The translations under genes and the position numbers were made by a program. A stretch of 64,000 nt of DNA, from the NCBI GenBank assembly GCA_018336195.1, contig JAGXQV010000211.1, forward strand, positions 62,001 to 126,000, written 5' to 3'. The notes below the pieces were generated by a model that worked only from the letters and a program-made list of their open reading frames with translations, did not search any database and had not been told where the DNA came from. Source of the DNA: Sulfuricella sp. Its GTDB lineage: Bacteria > Pseudomonadota > Gammaproteobacteria > Burkholderiales > Sulfuricellaceae. Numbering within the stretch: position 1 is the stretch's first letter; every line of letters starts with the position of its first letter. This document shows positions 1-7,694 of this stretch, piece after piece.

Positions 1-2386
1 GGCCGGAGCCGTCCTTCAGGCATTTCTCGACGTAACTCATGCGCCGGGTGTGCTCGGGGTGGAGCATGTTCCAGCGCTGGGTTTCCAGCCCTTCGCGACG
101 CAGTTCGTTGAAACTGGTGACGCTCCAGATGTCGGCGGAAACCCCGAAATCGGCTTCCAACAGGTCGGCGGCGGCGATGACTTCGCGGAGAATCGCCCCG
201 CTGCCCAGCAGTTGCACCTTGAGTTTCTTCTTAGGCGCGCCGCGCTTCAAGAGATACATGCCGTGCAGGATGCCTTCCTCGGCGCCTTTCGGCATCGGCG
301 GATGGGCGTAGTTTTCGTTCATGATGGTGATGTAGTAGAAAACGTCTTCCTGTTCCTTGTACATGCGGCGCATCCCGTCCTGGACGATCACCGCCAGCTC
401 GTAGGCGTAGGCCGGATCGTAGGTCACGCAGTTGGGGATGGTCGAAGCCAGTACGTGGCTATGCCCGTCCTCATGCTGCAGCCCTTCGCCGTTGAGCGTG
501 GTGCGCCCCGCCGTGCCGCCCATCAGGAAGCCGCGGGCACGGATGTCGCCGGCCGCCCAGGCGAGGTCGCCGGTGCGTTGCAGGCCGAACATCGAGTAGA
601 AAGTATAGAAGGGGATCATCGCCACGCCGTGGTTGGCGTAGCTGGTGGCGGCGGCGATCCACGAGGCGAAAGCGCCGGCCTCGTTGATGCCTTCCTCCAG
701 AATCTGCCCGGTCTTGGCCTCGCGGTAATAGCTCACCTGGTCGGCGTCCTGCGGCTCGTAGAGCTGGCCGACCGAGGAGTAGATGCCCAATTGGCGGAAC
801 ATCCCTTCCATGCCGAAGGTGCGCGCCTCATCGGGGACGATGGGAACGATGTGCTTGCCGACGACTTTGTCCTTGACCAGGGTGGCGAGGATGCGCACGA
901 AAGCCATGGTGGTCGAAATCTCGCGCTCGCCGGTGCCGGTGAGTTGCGCTTCGAAGTCGGAAAGCGGCGGCACGTCGAGGGCCGGCGCGAAATGGCGGCG
1001 CGCCGGCAGATAACCGCCGAGCTGTTCGCGGCGTTCCTTGAGGTAACGAATCTCCGGGCTGTCCTCGGCGGGCTTGTAGAACGGCACGTCGTGAATCTTG
1101 TCGTCGGCAACCGGGATGTTGAAGCGGTCGCGGAACTGCTTCAGCGAGGTGTCCGACATCTTCTTGGCCTGGTGGGTGATGTTCTGCCCTTCGCCGGATT
1201 CGCCCATGCCGTAGCCCTTGACGGTCTTGGCTAGGATCACCGTCGGTTGGCCGTCGGCTTTCATGGCTTCGGAATAGGCGGCATACACCTTGCCGGGATC
1301 GTGGCCGCCGCGATTGAGGCGCCACACGTCCTCATCCGACATGTTGGCGACCAGTTCCAGCAACTCCGGGTATTTGCCGAAGAAATGCTTGCGCACGTAG
1401 GCGCCGTCCTTGGATTTGTAATTCTGGTAATCGCCGTCCACGCATTCTTCCATGCGCTTGCGGAGCAGCCCGGTCTTGTCCATCGCCAGCAGCGGATCCC
1501 AGTAGCGGCCCCAGATGACTTTCAAGACGTTCCAGCCGGCGCCGCGGAAATCCGATTCGAGTTCCTGGATGATCTTGCCGTTGCCGCGCACCGGTCCGTC
1601 CAGACGCTGCAAATTGCAGTTGATGACGAATACCAGGTTGTCGAGCTTTTCGCGCCCGGCCAGGGAAATCGCCCCCAGCGTTTCCGCTTCGTCGGTCTCG
1701 CCGTCGCCGAGGAAGGCCCATACCTTGCGCCCGCTGCAATCGACGATGCCCCGGTCGGTGAGGTATTTCATGAAGCGCGCCTGGTAGATCGCCTGCAGCG
1801 GTCCGAGACCCATCGACACGGTGGGGAACTGCCAGAAATCCGGCATCAGCCAGGGATGCGGGTAAGAGGGAATGCCCTCGCCGCCGACTTCCTGGCGGAA
1901 GTTTTCCATGTGCGCCTCGCTGATCCGTCCTTCGAGGAAGGCGCGGGCGTAAATGCCGGGCGCGGAATGTCCCTGGATGTACAGGAGGTCGCCGCCAAAA
2001 CTGTCGTTCTGGGCGCGGAAGAAATGGTTGAAACCCACGTCGTAGAGCGTCGCGGCCGAGGCGAAGCTGGCGATGTGGCCGCCCACGCCGGGACTCTTGG
2101 CATTGGCGCGCATTACCGTGGCGACCGCGTTCCAGCGGATGATCGCGCGGATGCGCCGCTCCAGCACCAGATCGCCGGGGATGCGGTCTTCCTGGTTCAC
2201 CGGGATGGTGTTAAGGTAAGCGGTGTTGGCCGAAAACGGGATGTGCGCGCCGGAACGGCGGGCCTTGTCGATCAGTTTTTCGAGGATGTAATGGGCGCGT
2301 TCCGCGCCTTCGTATTCGAGTAGCGCGTCGAGGGCGTCGAGCCACTCCTGGGTTTCCTGGGGGTCGTTATCGGGAATCGGGGTCAT
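1..2386 (-). CDS. aceE: Pyruvate dehydrogenase E1 component, homodimeric AceE type (C-terminus beyond the window)
   Basis: E1 of the pyruvate dehydrogenase complex: thiamine-diphosphate-dependent decarboxylation of pyruvate and transfer of the acetyl group to the lipoyl arm of E2. About 795 residues are visible; the family is normally near 890, so the last part lies off the left edge. Seen in translation: an N-terminus starting MTPIPDNDPQETQEW, the ThDP/Mg signature FLGDGETDE near residue 225 followed by VINCN, and the typical stretches GGHIASFASAATLYDVG and GYGMGESGEGQN. The start is the ATG at 2384-2386, with AGGAGG nine bases upstream. It diverges from the aminopeptidase gene across a 186-base gap holding a palindrome. 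aceF would be expected beyond the left edge. The family assignment is secure. Confidence 0.95.
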   Translation of the reverse strand, partial: MTPIPDNDPQETQEWLDALDALLEYEGAERAHYILEKLIDKARRSGAHIPFSANTAYLNTIPVNQEDRIPGDLVLERRIRAIIRWNAVATVMRANAKSPGVGGHIASFASAATLYDVGFNHFFRAQNDSFGGDLLYIQGHSAPGIYARAFLEGRISEAHMENFRQEVGGEGIPSYPHPWLMPDFWQFPTVSMGLGPLQAIYQARFMKYLTDRGIVDCSGRKVWAFLGDGETDEAETLGAISLAGREKLDNLVFVINCNLQRLDGPVRGNGKIIQELESDFRGAGWNVLKVIWGRYWDPLLAMDKTGLLRKRMEECVDGDYQNYKSKDGAYVRKHFFGKYPELLELVANMSDEDVWRLNRGGHDPGKVYAAYSEAMKADGQPTVILAKTVKGYGMGESGEGQNITHQAKKMSDTSLKQFRDRFNIPVADDKIHDVPFYKPAEDSPEIRYLKERREQLGGYLPARRHFAPALDVPPLSDFEAQLTGTGEREISTTMAFVRILATLVKDKVVGKHIVPIVPDEARTFGMEGMFRQLGIYSSVGQLYEPQDADQVSYYREAKTGQILEEGINEAGAFASWIAAATSYANHGVAMIPFYTFYSMFGLQRTGDLAWAAGDIRARGFLMGGTAGRTTLNGEGLQHEDGHSHVLASTIPNCVTYDPAYAYELAVIVQDGMRRMYKEQEDVFYYITIMNENYAHPPMPKGAEEGILHGMYLLKRGAPKKKLKVQLLGSGAILREVIAAADLLEADFGVSADIWSVTSFNELRREGLETQRWNMLHPEHTRRMSYVEKCLKDGSG

Positions 2387-2471
2387 TCTGCAAAACCTCC
2401 TGACAGGCTGTGTGTATGGTTTAACTGTTGCATAAGAGTTGTAACTGTATGTAATTTATCTTGTTTAAATT

Positions 2472-2498
2472 TTGACTCATGTATATGAGTTATATAAG
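2472..2498 (+). promoter_or_regulatory. Candidate promoter with an embedded palindrome between aceE and the aminopeptidase gene
   Basis: On the plus strand TTGACT (2472-2477) and TATAAG (2493-2498) resemble -35 and -10 boxes, 15 bases apart, and would drive the aminopeptidase gene. A perfect dyad ACTCAT-GTAT-ATGAGT (2475-2490) sits between and over them and could be an operator acting on one or both divergent genes. It does not match the PdhR site known from enterics. The call rests on inspection only. Confidence 0.35.
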
Positions 2499-2572
2499 TG
2501 TCGCTTCGCAAGTTTGTTATGATTGACCAAATCCCCCCATCAGGTCAATAGCGCCTTTTCCAAGGAATCCCA

Positions 2573-4042
2573 ATGCTGCCTAAAATCATTCAAAATCAAT
2601 CCATTATAGATGCAACTCAGATGGCGAAATGCAGCCATCTGCTGGTGGTCATGCCGGCCACCAAGCTGGTACAGGAAAATATTCCCGGCCAGGAAACCCT
2701 TGCCGCCCTGTTGGCGCGGCGCGGCATGAAGCCCGCCGAACTCGCCAAGACCCCGGTGGCCGGCGATCTGCCGCATGGCGGAATGGTGGTGTGGATGATG
2801 CTGGATGGCGAGAAATCCTCGTTCGAACAATACGCCACGTTGCGCAAGGCGCTCCAGCCGCTGCTCGCGGAACACCCCAAGCAACTGGCCATCGCCGTGT
2901 GCGGCGACGAAGCGCAACGCAAGAATGCGGCGGAAAACGCCATTCGCGTCGCGCTGTTGAATGCCGGCAAGCTGCCGGTGCGCAAGAAAAAGGACGAGCA
3001 TAAGCCGCTCAAGAGCCTGGTTCTTTTCGGACATCGCGCCGAGGACGATTTTGCCGGCTTGCGCGCCCTTGCCGCCGGCAACTGGCTGACTCGCGAACTC
3101 ACCGTGTTACCCGCCAACGAATTGACGCCCACCCTGTACCGCAAGCGCATCAAAGCGCTCGCCGCAGAATACGCCTGGGAGATCGATGAATACGATATGA
3201 AGCGCCTGCGCAAGCTGGGTGCCGGCGCGTTCGTCGCGGTCGCCCAAGGCAGCGACCCGGAGGATGCCGCCATCGTCCACCTGCGCTACCGTCCCAAGGG
3301 CGCCAAACAAACCGTAGCGCTGGTCGGCAAGGGTATCTGCTTCGACACCGGCGGCCACAACCTCAAACCGGCGCGTTACATGCACGGCATGCACGAAGAC
3401 ATGAACGGCTCGGCGGTGAGCCTGGGCATCCTGCTCGCCGCCAGCCAAGCCGCTCTGCCGGTCAACCTCGACGTGTGGCTGGCGATTGCCCAGAACCACA
3501 TCAGCCCTAAGGCCTACAAGCAGAACGACGTGGTCACCGCGCTTAACGGCACCTCCATCGAAATCATTCATACCGACGCCGAAGGCCGCATGGTGCTGGC
3601 CGACACCTTGACCCTGGCGTCTCGTGGAAAGCCGGATTTGCTGGTGGATTTCGCCACCCTCACCGGCAGCATGGCCACCGCGCTAGGCGACCGCTACAGC
3701 GGCATTTTCGCCAACCGTGAGGCATTGATCGGGCAAGCCGTCGCAGCCGGCAAAGCCAGCGGCGAACGGGTCAACGCCTTCCCGCTGGATGCCGACTACG
3801 AAGACGCATTGGATAGCGACATCGCCGACATCAAGCAATGCACCATGGAAGGCGAAGCCGACCACATCCTCGCCGCGCGCTTCCTGATGCGCTTCATCGG
3901 CGAAACCACTCCGTGGCTGCACATGGACCTCTCGGCGAGCCGCTGCAAGGGCGGCCTGGGCGCGGTAGGCAGCGATGTGACGGGCTTTGGCGTGGCGTGG
4001 GGGGTGGAGATGCTGTCCACGACGGCGTTGGTGGAGAATTGA
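2573..4042 (+). CDS. Leucyl aminopeptidase family (M17) metallopeptidase
   Basis: Cytosolic dizinc/dimanganese aminopeptidase removing N-terminal residues from peptides; 489 aa, usual length for M17. The C-terminal catalytic domain carries every ligand and catalytic residue expected by comparison with bovine LAP and PepA: Lys253 and Asp258 in GKGICFDTGG, Lys265 in HNLKP, Asp276 in HEDMNG, and Asp335, Glu337 and Arg339 in HTDAEGRM. The N-terminal domain (about 1-170) is divergent from PepA, and the position before the metal-binding Asp is HED rather than the commoner KxD. The start ATG is preceded by AAGGAA five bases upstream. Substrate preference cannot be read from sequence, so no pepA symbol is given. 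It probably stands alone; the next gene starts 52 bases downstream. Confidence 0.9.
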   Translation: MLPKIIQNQSIIDATQMAKCSHLLVVMPATKLVQENIPGQETLAALLARRGMKPAELAKTPVAGDLPHGGMVVWMMLDGEKSSFEQYATLRKALQPLLAEHPKQLAIAVCGDEAQRKNAAENAIRVALLNAGKLPVRKKKDEHKPLKSLVLFGHRAEDDFAGLRALAAGNWLTRELTVLPANELTPTLYRKRIKALAAEYAWEIDEYDMKRLRKLGAGAFVAVAQGSDPEDAAIVHLRYRPKGAKQTVALVGKGICFDTGGHNLKPARYMHGMHEDMNGSAVSLGILLAASQAALPVNLDVWLAIAQNHISPKAYKQNDVVTALNGTSIEIIHTDAEGRMVLADTLTLASRGKPDLLVDFATLTGSMATALGDRYSGIFANREALIGQAVAAGKASGERVNAFPLDADYEDALDSDIADIKQCTMEGEADHILAARFLMRFIGETTPWLHMDLSASRCKGGLGAVGSDVTGFGVAWGVEMLSTTALVEN

Positions 4043-4094
4043 TGAATTGTGGGTGGCAAGGCGGAAGTGCTTTGCCGGGCGTGGAGCAAAATAC

Positions 4095-4394
4095 ATGGAA
4101 ACGATTGATGCAGTTATTGCCCGCGCCATGGCGCGGGGCGCGAAAGCCGCAGAACAAGACCCGCTTGCCCTGGCTGCCCGTTTCGACCAAGAGCATAGCC
4201 GGCTGATTCTCGATTTGGCCGGCGATGTCGAATTGGCAATCCCCGCCAAGGCACTGGGTTTTCCGCCCGATGCCGATTTATCCGAGGTCAGGGTCGAGGG
4301 CGGCGGATTCGATCTTTATTTCCCGTGTATCGACGAAGGGGCGTTCGTACCCGACCTGGTGCGGGCTGCCATAGCGCATCGCTTGGCGGCATGA
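4095..4394 (+). CDS. DUF2442-like small protein
   Basis: A 99-residue protein beginning METIDAVIARAM. Its second half, with AIPAKALGFPPDADLSEVRV then GGGFDLYFPCIDEGAFV, resembles the DUF2442 fold (a short beta-rich domain whose C-terminal part reads like G.gihWP.lDEdis). DUF2442 genes often sit in small two-gene modules next to DUF4160 or similar proteins, and some are suspected toxin-antitoxin partners; that role is unproven. The start at 4095 is chosen because GGAG lies nine bases upstream. The longer reading from 3987 would overlap the aminopeptidase gene. Its stop overlaps the start of the DUF1902 gene (ATGA at 4391-4394), so the two are probably translationally coupled. Confidence 0.6.
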   Translation: METIDAVIARAMARGAKAAEQDPLALAARFDQEHSRLILDLAGDVELAIPAKALGFPPDADLSEVRVEGGGFDLYFPCIDEGAFVPDLVRAAIAHRLAA

Positions 4395-4655
4395 CGGATA
4401 GCGCGCCGCGAAATGTATTTGTGCACGCGGAATGGGATGGCGAGGCGGGCGTCTGGGTCGCGACCAGCGACGACGTACCGGGGTTGGCGACCGAAGCCGA
4501 CACCACCGAAGCTCTGGTCGCCAAACTTGAGAGTGCTGATCCCCGAACTTCTGGAGTTGAACGGATTGGAAATTTGCGACGAAGTGTCGTTTGAACTTCT
4601 GGCCCGGCGTTTCGAAACCATCCGTCCGCCGTGCGCACAGTGCTTGAGCGCGTAA
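4391..4655 (+). pseudogene. DUF1902 (HicB-like fold) gene with a single-base frameshift
   Basis: Frame one gives MTDSAPRNVFVHAEWDGEAG then VWVATSDDVPGLATEADT and TTEALVAKL, the signature of DUF1902 (a HicB-like antitoxin-type fold). After AKL the frame runs into an unrelated tail and stops at 4594. Continuing one base over, from 4527, gives RVLIPELLELNGLE and then CDEVSFELLARRFETI to a stop at 4655, which is what the family has next. The break therefore lies at about 4526, in AAACTTGAGA, and is best explained by one extra base. Repaired, the protein would be about 87 aa. It overlaps the DUF2442 stop by four bases. Either a true decaying gene or a sequencing error; the intact length of both halves argues that any lesion is recent. 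Confidence 0.65.
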
Positions 4656-4682
4656 GCGCCGGCTTGTTGGCGCAGGCCGCTT

Positions 4683-5600
4683 TCAATTCCTTTCCTTCAG
4701 CCGCGCCAGGTTGGCAAGGATGCGGTTTTCCAATTCCATCTCGCGGTAGGCGAGGGCGCGTCCGACCAGCGCTCGCAGTTCCATGTCGAACCATGGCTTG
4801 AGCAGGTGGTGATAGACGCCGGCGACGTTGACCGCGCGGACCAGCATGTCCACGTCGAGTTTGTCGCTGAGCAGGATACGCACCGCGGCGGGATGGCGGC
4901 GGCGCAGTTCGCCGAGCAGGGTGACGCCATCGCTGCCTGGCAGGTCGTAATCGGCGATCACCGCGTCGAGCATCCTTTGTCGGTTGGCGGCGGCGAGAGC
5001 TTTCTCGGGCGAGGCGAAGATCTCGACCTGAACCTTGGCGTGCGCGCCGTCCTTGGTCGCCAGGGGGCGCTTCAGCGCTTGGCGGAGAGCCTTCAGTTGC
5101 GCCACATCGCCGCCTATCGCCATCATGCGGTAGGCGGCGACGCGCTCGGGTTGGCGGTTGCGGCCGTTTTCCACCAGCAGCCCGGCGAGGCGGCGGTTTT
5201 CGCGGCGCAACTCGCCGTGCTTGAGGACTTGCAGGAGGATGCCTTTGAGGTCGTATTCGAGCCACGGTTTGGCGATGAAGGCGTCGATGTGCGCCCGGTT
5301 GATGGCGCCGATCAGTTCCGTCATGTCGGCGTGCCCGCTCAGGATGATGCGTCCGGCATCGGGTTGGAAAGCGGCCAGCGTTTCGAGAAAGGCGACGCCG
5401 TCGATACCCGGCATCCGGTAATCGGCAATCGCCGCATCGAAATAGCCGCCGCTTTGGGTAACTCGTTGCAGGGCTGCGTCGGGCGAGGAAAACGCCTCGA
5501 TCAACAGGCCGTCGATGCCCACCTCGGGTGGGCGCAGCAATTCGCGGCGCAAGGCGGACAACACGTAAGTTTCGTCATCGACCAGCAGGATGCGGTACAT
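4683..5600 (-). CDS. Tandem receiver protein (REC-REC), second domain degenerate
   Basis: Response regulator of 305 aa with two receiver domains and no output domain. REC1 (about 3-125) has the acidic pair in LLVDDE, phospho-acceptor Asp60 in ADYRMPG and the conserved lysine in AKPW. REC2 (about 155-290) keeps an Asp in ADYDLPG and a Lys in LKPW, but the N-terminal acidic pair is replaced by MMAIGGD, so Mg-dependent phosphorylation of REC2 is doubtful. A short helix ends the protein. The start ATG has AGGAG upstream. It is the last gene of the minus-strand signalling island, 267 bases beyond the preceding kinase gene; the gap contains a small inverted-repeat element. Likely role: phosphate relay or sink, or protein-protein adaptor (inference). 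Confidence 0.85.
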   Translation of the reverse strand: MYRILLVDDETYVLSALRRELLRPPEVGIDGLLIEAFSSPDAALQRVTQSGGYFDAAIADYRMPGIDGVAFLETLAAFQPDAGRIILSGHADMTELIGAINRAHIDAFIAKPWLEYDLKGILLQVLKHGELRRENRRLAGLLVENGRNRQPERVAAYRMMAIGGDVAQLKALRQALKRPLATKDGAHAKVQVEIFASPEKALAAANRQRMLDAVIADYDLPGSDGVTLLGELRRRHPAAVRILLSDKLDVDMLVRAVNVAGVYHHLLKPWFDMELRALVGRALAYREMELENRILANLARLKERN

Positions 5601-5665
5601 GGTTTCTCCTGAATCTTTCTGGTGACGAGTGTCTAGTAGTCAGTTACGTTGACGGCGGTTATTGG

Positions 5666-5783
5666 TAGGAGCCTGCCATGCAGGCGAGCGGTGTCGCCGG
5701 CAGGAACATTGCGACAAATTGCGACACCGCATCGCGGGCGTGGCCCGCTCTACAACCCTTCGTTTCATGTTGACAGGCTCCTA
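5666..5783. repeat. TA-flanked MITE-like element with GGAGCCTG inverted ends (118 bp)
   Basis: The ends TAGGAGCCTG (5666-5675) and CAGGCTCCTA (5774-5783) are perfect inverted repeats flanked by TA. An inner pair, GCGGTGTCGC (5688-5697) and GCGACACCGC (5721-5730), adds a second hairpin. The same terminal motif bounds a 212-bp element at 30108-30319. TA flanks suggest an IS630/Tc1-type target site, and no coding capacity is present, so a non-autonomous element is the likeliest reading. The rest of the gap 5601-5867 shows nothing else recognisable. Confidence 0.55.
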
Positions 5784-5867
5784 GTGCTTAGCGTTTAGTT
5801 GATGTCGCCGCGCGACGCGCGTCGGGATTCAATCATGCGCAAAGCGCATTCCACCACTAAACCTTAA

Positions 5868-7694
5868 TCACCCCGCCTTTTCCGGCTGCCGCACCGGCAG
5901 GACGATACGGAAAGCGGTGCCCCGCCCGACCTCGCTCTCCACATCGATGCGCCCGTGGTGTTTCTGGACGATGCTGTAGGACAGCGACAACCCCAGGCCG
6001 GTGCCTTTGCCGACCGGCTTGGTGGTGAAAAACGGATCGAAAATCCGGGTCAGGTTTTCCGGGGGAATGCCCTTGCCGGTGTCGGCGATTTCCACCCACA
6101 CCTCCTGGTCCTGCGCGCCACTCCTTATGGTAATGGTGCCGCGCTCCTCGATGGCGTGGGCGGCGTTGACCAACAGATTCATGAACACCTGGTTGAGTTG
6201 CGAGGGCAGGCATTCCACCTCGGGGAGCTCGCCGTATTCCTTGACCACTTCGGCCTTGTACTTGATCTCGTTCCACACCACGTTGAGGGTACTTTCCAGT
6301 CCCTTGTGGAGGTCTACCCATTGCCACTCGGATTCATCGACATGGGAAAAGTCCTTGAGAGCCTGGACGATCTTCTTGACCCGTGAAATGCCTTCCTCGG
6401 ATTCCTTCATCAAATCGACGGCATCTCCCTTGAGAAATTCGATGTCCAACTCGTCGCGCAAGGTGGTGATGCGCGTTGCCGTGGCCGGATCGGCGGCGAG
6501 CAGGGGTTCTGCCTGTTGGTAAGCGTCGAGCATGGCGAAAACGTCGCGGAGGTATTTTCCCAGGGTACTCAGATTGGAATTGACGTAGCCGATGGGATTG
6601 TTGATTTCGTGCGCCACCCCCGCCGCCAACTGGCCGATGGAGGCCATCTTGTCGGACTGGAGCAATTGGTTCTGGGCGTCTTTGAGGCGCTCGTTGAGCG
6701 CCCGCAATTCAGCGTGGCTCTTCTGTAAATCCCGTTCCGCCTGCTTGCGCTGCGAGGTGTCGGAAAATACCACCACCGCGCCGACGATCTTGCCGTGCTC
6801 GCGAATCGGCGTGGTGGTGTAGGTGACTTCGAAAGCCGTGCCATCCTTGCGCCAGAACACGTCTTCGTCGACTTGGCGCACTTCGCCGGCGAGGATGGCC
6901 TTGTAGACCGGGCATTCCTCGCGCGGGTAGGGGCTGCCGTCGCGCTTGCTGTGATGGATCAGGTCGTGCGACGGCTTGCCCAGCACTTCGCCGACTTCCC
7001 AGCCGGTCATGCGTGCCGCGGCAGGATTGATGAAAGTGGTGTTCCAGTTCAAGTCGAGGCCGTAGATGCCGTCGCCCGCCGAGTTGAGGATCAGTTCGGT
7101 GTGGTGCTGCAGGCGCAGTACTTCCTGTTGGAAACGCTGCATTTCCTGGAGGTCGTCGAGCAGGCGCCGATTGACCTGGACCAGTTCCACGGCGCGCGCG
7201 GAGATGCGCGACTCCAGTTCCTGGTTGCTTTTGCGCAGCATCTCCTTGGCGTTTTCCAGGGCGGTGATGTCGGTATACAGCGAGACATATTGGTAGATTT
7301 CCCCTTGCGCATTCTTGAAAGGCAGCACGGTGGTGGTGGCCCAGTAAATTTCGCCGTCGCGCCGCCGATTCCGGATTTCTCCATGCCACACCTTGCCGCT
7401 GCGGATTTGTTCCCACATGTGGCGGAAGAAAGCGGCGTCGTGCTGTCCGGATTTGATCAGGCTGGCCGGCTTGCCAAGCAGTTCCTCGCGTGCATAGCCG
7501 TTGAGCCGACAAAATTTGTCGTTGACGTAAATGAAGTGCCCGCCGGTATCCGTCACGCTCAGCGCGGCGTGCTCGTCGATGGCGAATTCGAGGTTCTCCA
7601 GTTCGGTCAGGATGGCCTTCAACTCTTCAGGTCCGAACCAGTTGCTTCGGTCGGGCGGGAGTTTTATGTCGTCTTCCTTCAATGGCCCCGTCAC
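5868..7694 (-). CDS. PAS-PAS sensor histidine kinase (HEINNP family)
   Basis: Soluble sensor kinase of about 608 aa. PAS1 (about 40-145) contains [16 protein letters not shown], then a coiled coil, then PAS2 (about 200-320) with [11 protein letters not shown], a second coiled coil, and the dimerisation/phosphotransfer helix with the H-box [16 protein letters not shown] (His362). The ATPase domain shows N-box [11 protein letters not shown]1 DTGKGIP, F-box FDPFFTTKP and G2 GTGLGL. Start chosen: GTG at 7694, whose GTGA overlaps the stop of the upstream REC-GspE gene, so the two are coupled; an upstream in-frame start at 7748 would lie inside that gene. No transmembrane segment. The kinase core is nearly identical at DNA level to that of the gene at 30642-32258. 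The likely partner is the adjacent REC-ATPase. Confidence 0.88.
   Translation of the reverse strand: MTGPLKEDDIKLPPDRSNWFGPEELKAILTELENLEFAIDEHAALSVTDTGGHFIYVNDKFCRLNGYAREELLGKPASLIKSGQHDAAFFRHMWEQIRSGKVWHGEIRNRRRDGEIYWATTTVLPFKNAQGEIYQYVSLYTDITALENAKEMLRKSNQELESRISARAVELVQVNRRLLDDLQEMQRFQQEVLRLQHHTELILNSAGDGIYGLDLNWNTTFINPAAARMTGWEVGEVLGKPSHDLIHHSKRDGSPYPREECPVYKAILAGEVRQVDEDVFWRKDGTAFEVTYTTTPIREHGKIVGAVVVFSDTSQRKQAERDLQKSHAELRALNERLKDAQNQLLQSDKMASIGQLAAGVAHEINNPIGYVNSNLSTLGKYLRDVFAMLDAYQQAEPLLAADPATATRITTLRDELDIEFLKGDAVDLMKESEEGISRVKKIVQALKDFSHVDESEWQWVDLHKGLESTLNVVWNEIKYKAEVVKEYGELPEVECLPSQLNQVFMNLLVNAAHAIEERGTITIRSGAQDQEVWVEIADTGKGIPPENLTRIFDPFFTTKPVGKGTGLGLSLSYSIVQKHHGRIDVESEVGRGTAFRIVLPVRQPEKAG

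Noticed and set aside
50-1234. Long plus-strand open frame opposite aceE
   Set aside because: Antisense shadow of a well-conserved gene; the high GC content opens long frames on the opposite strand and the translation matches no family.
4656-4673. Terminator between the DUF1902 remnant and the convergent REC-REC gene
   Set aside because: A GCGCC/GGCGC stem of only five pairs with no T run; too weak to call.
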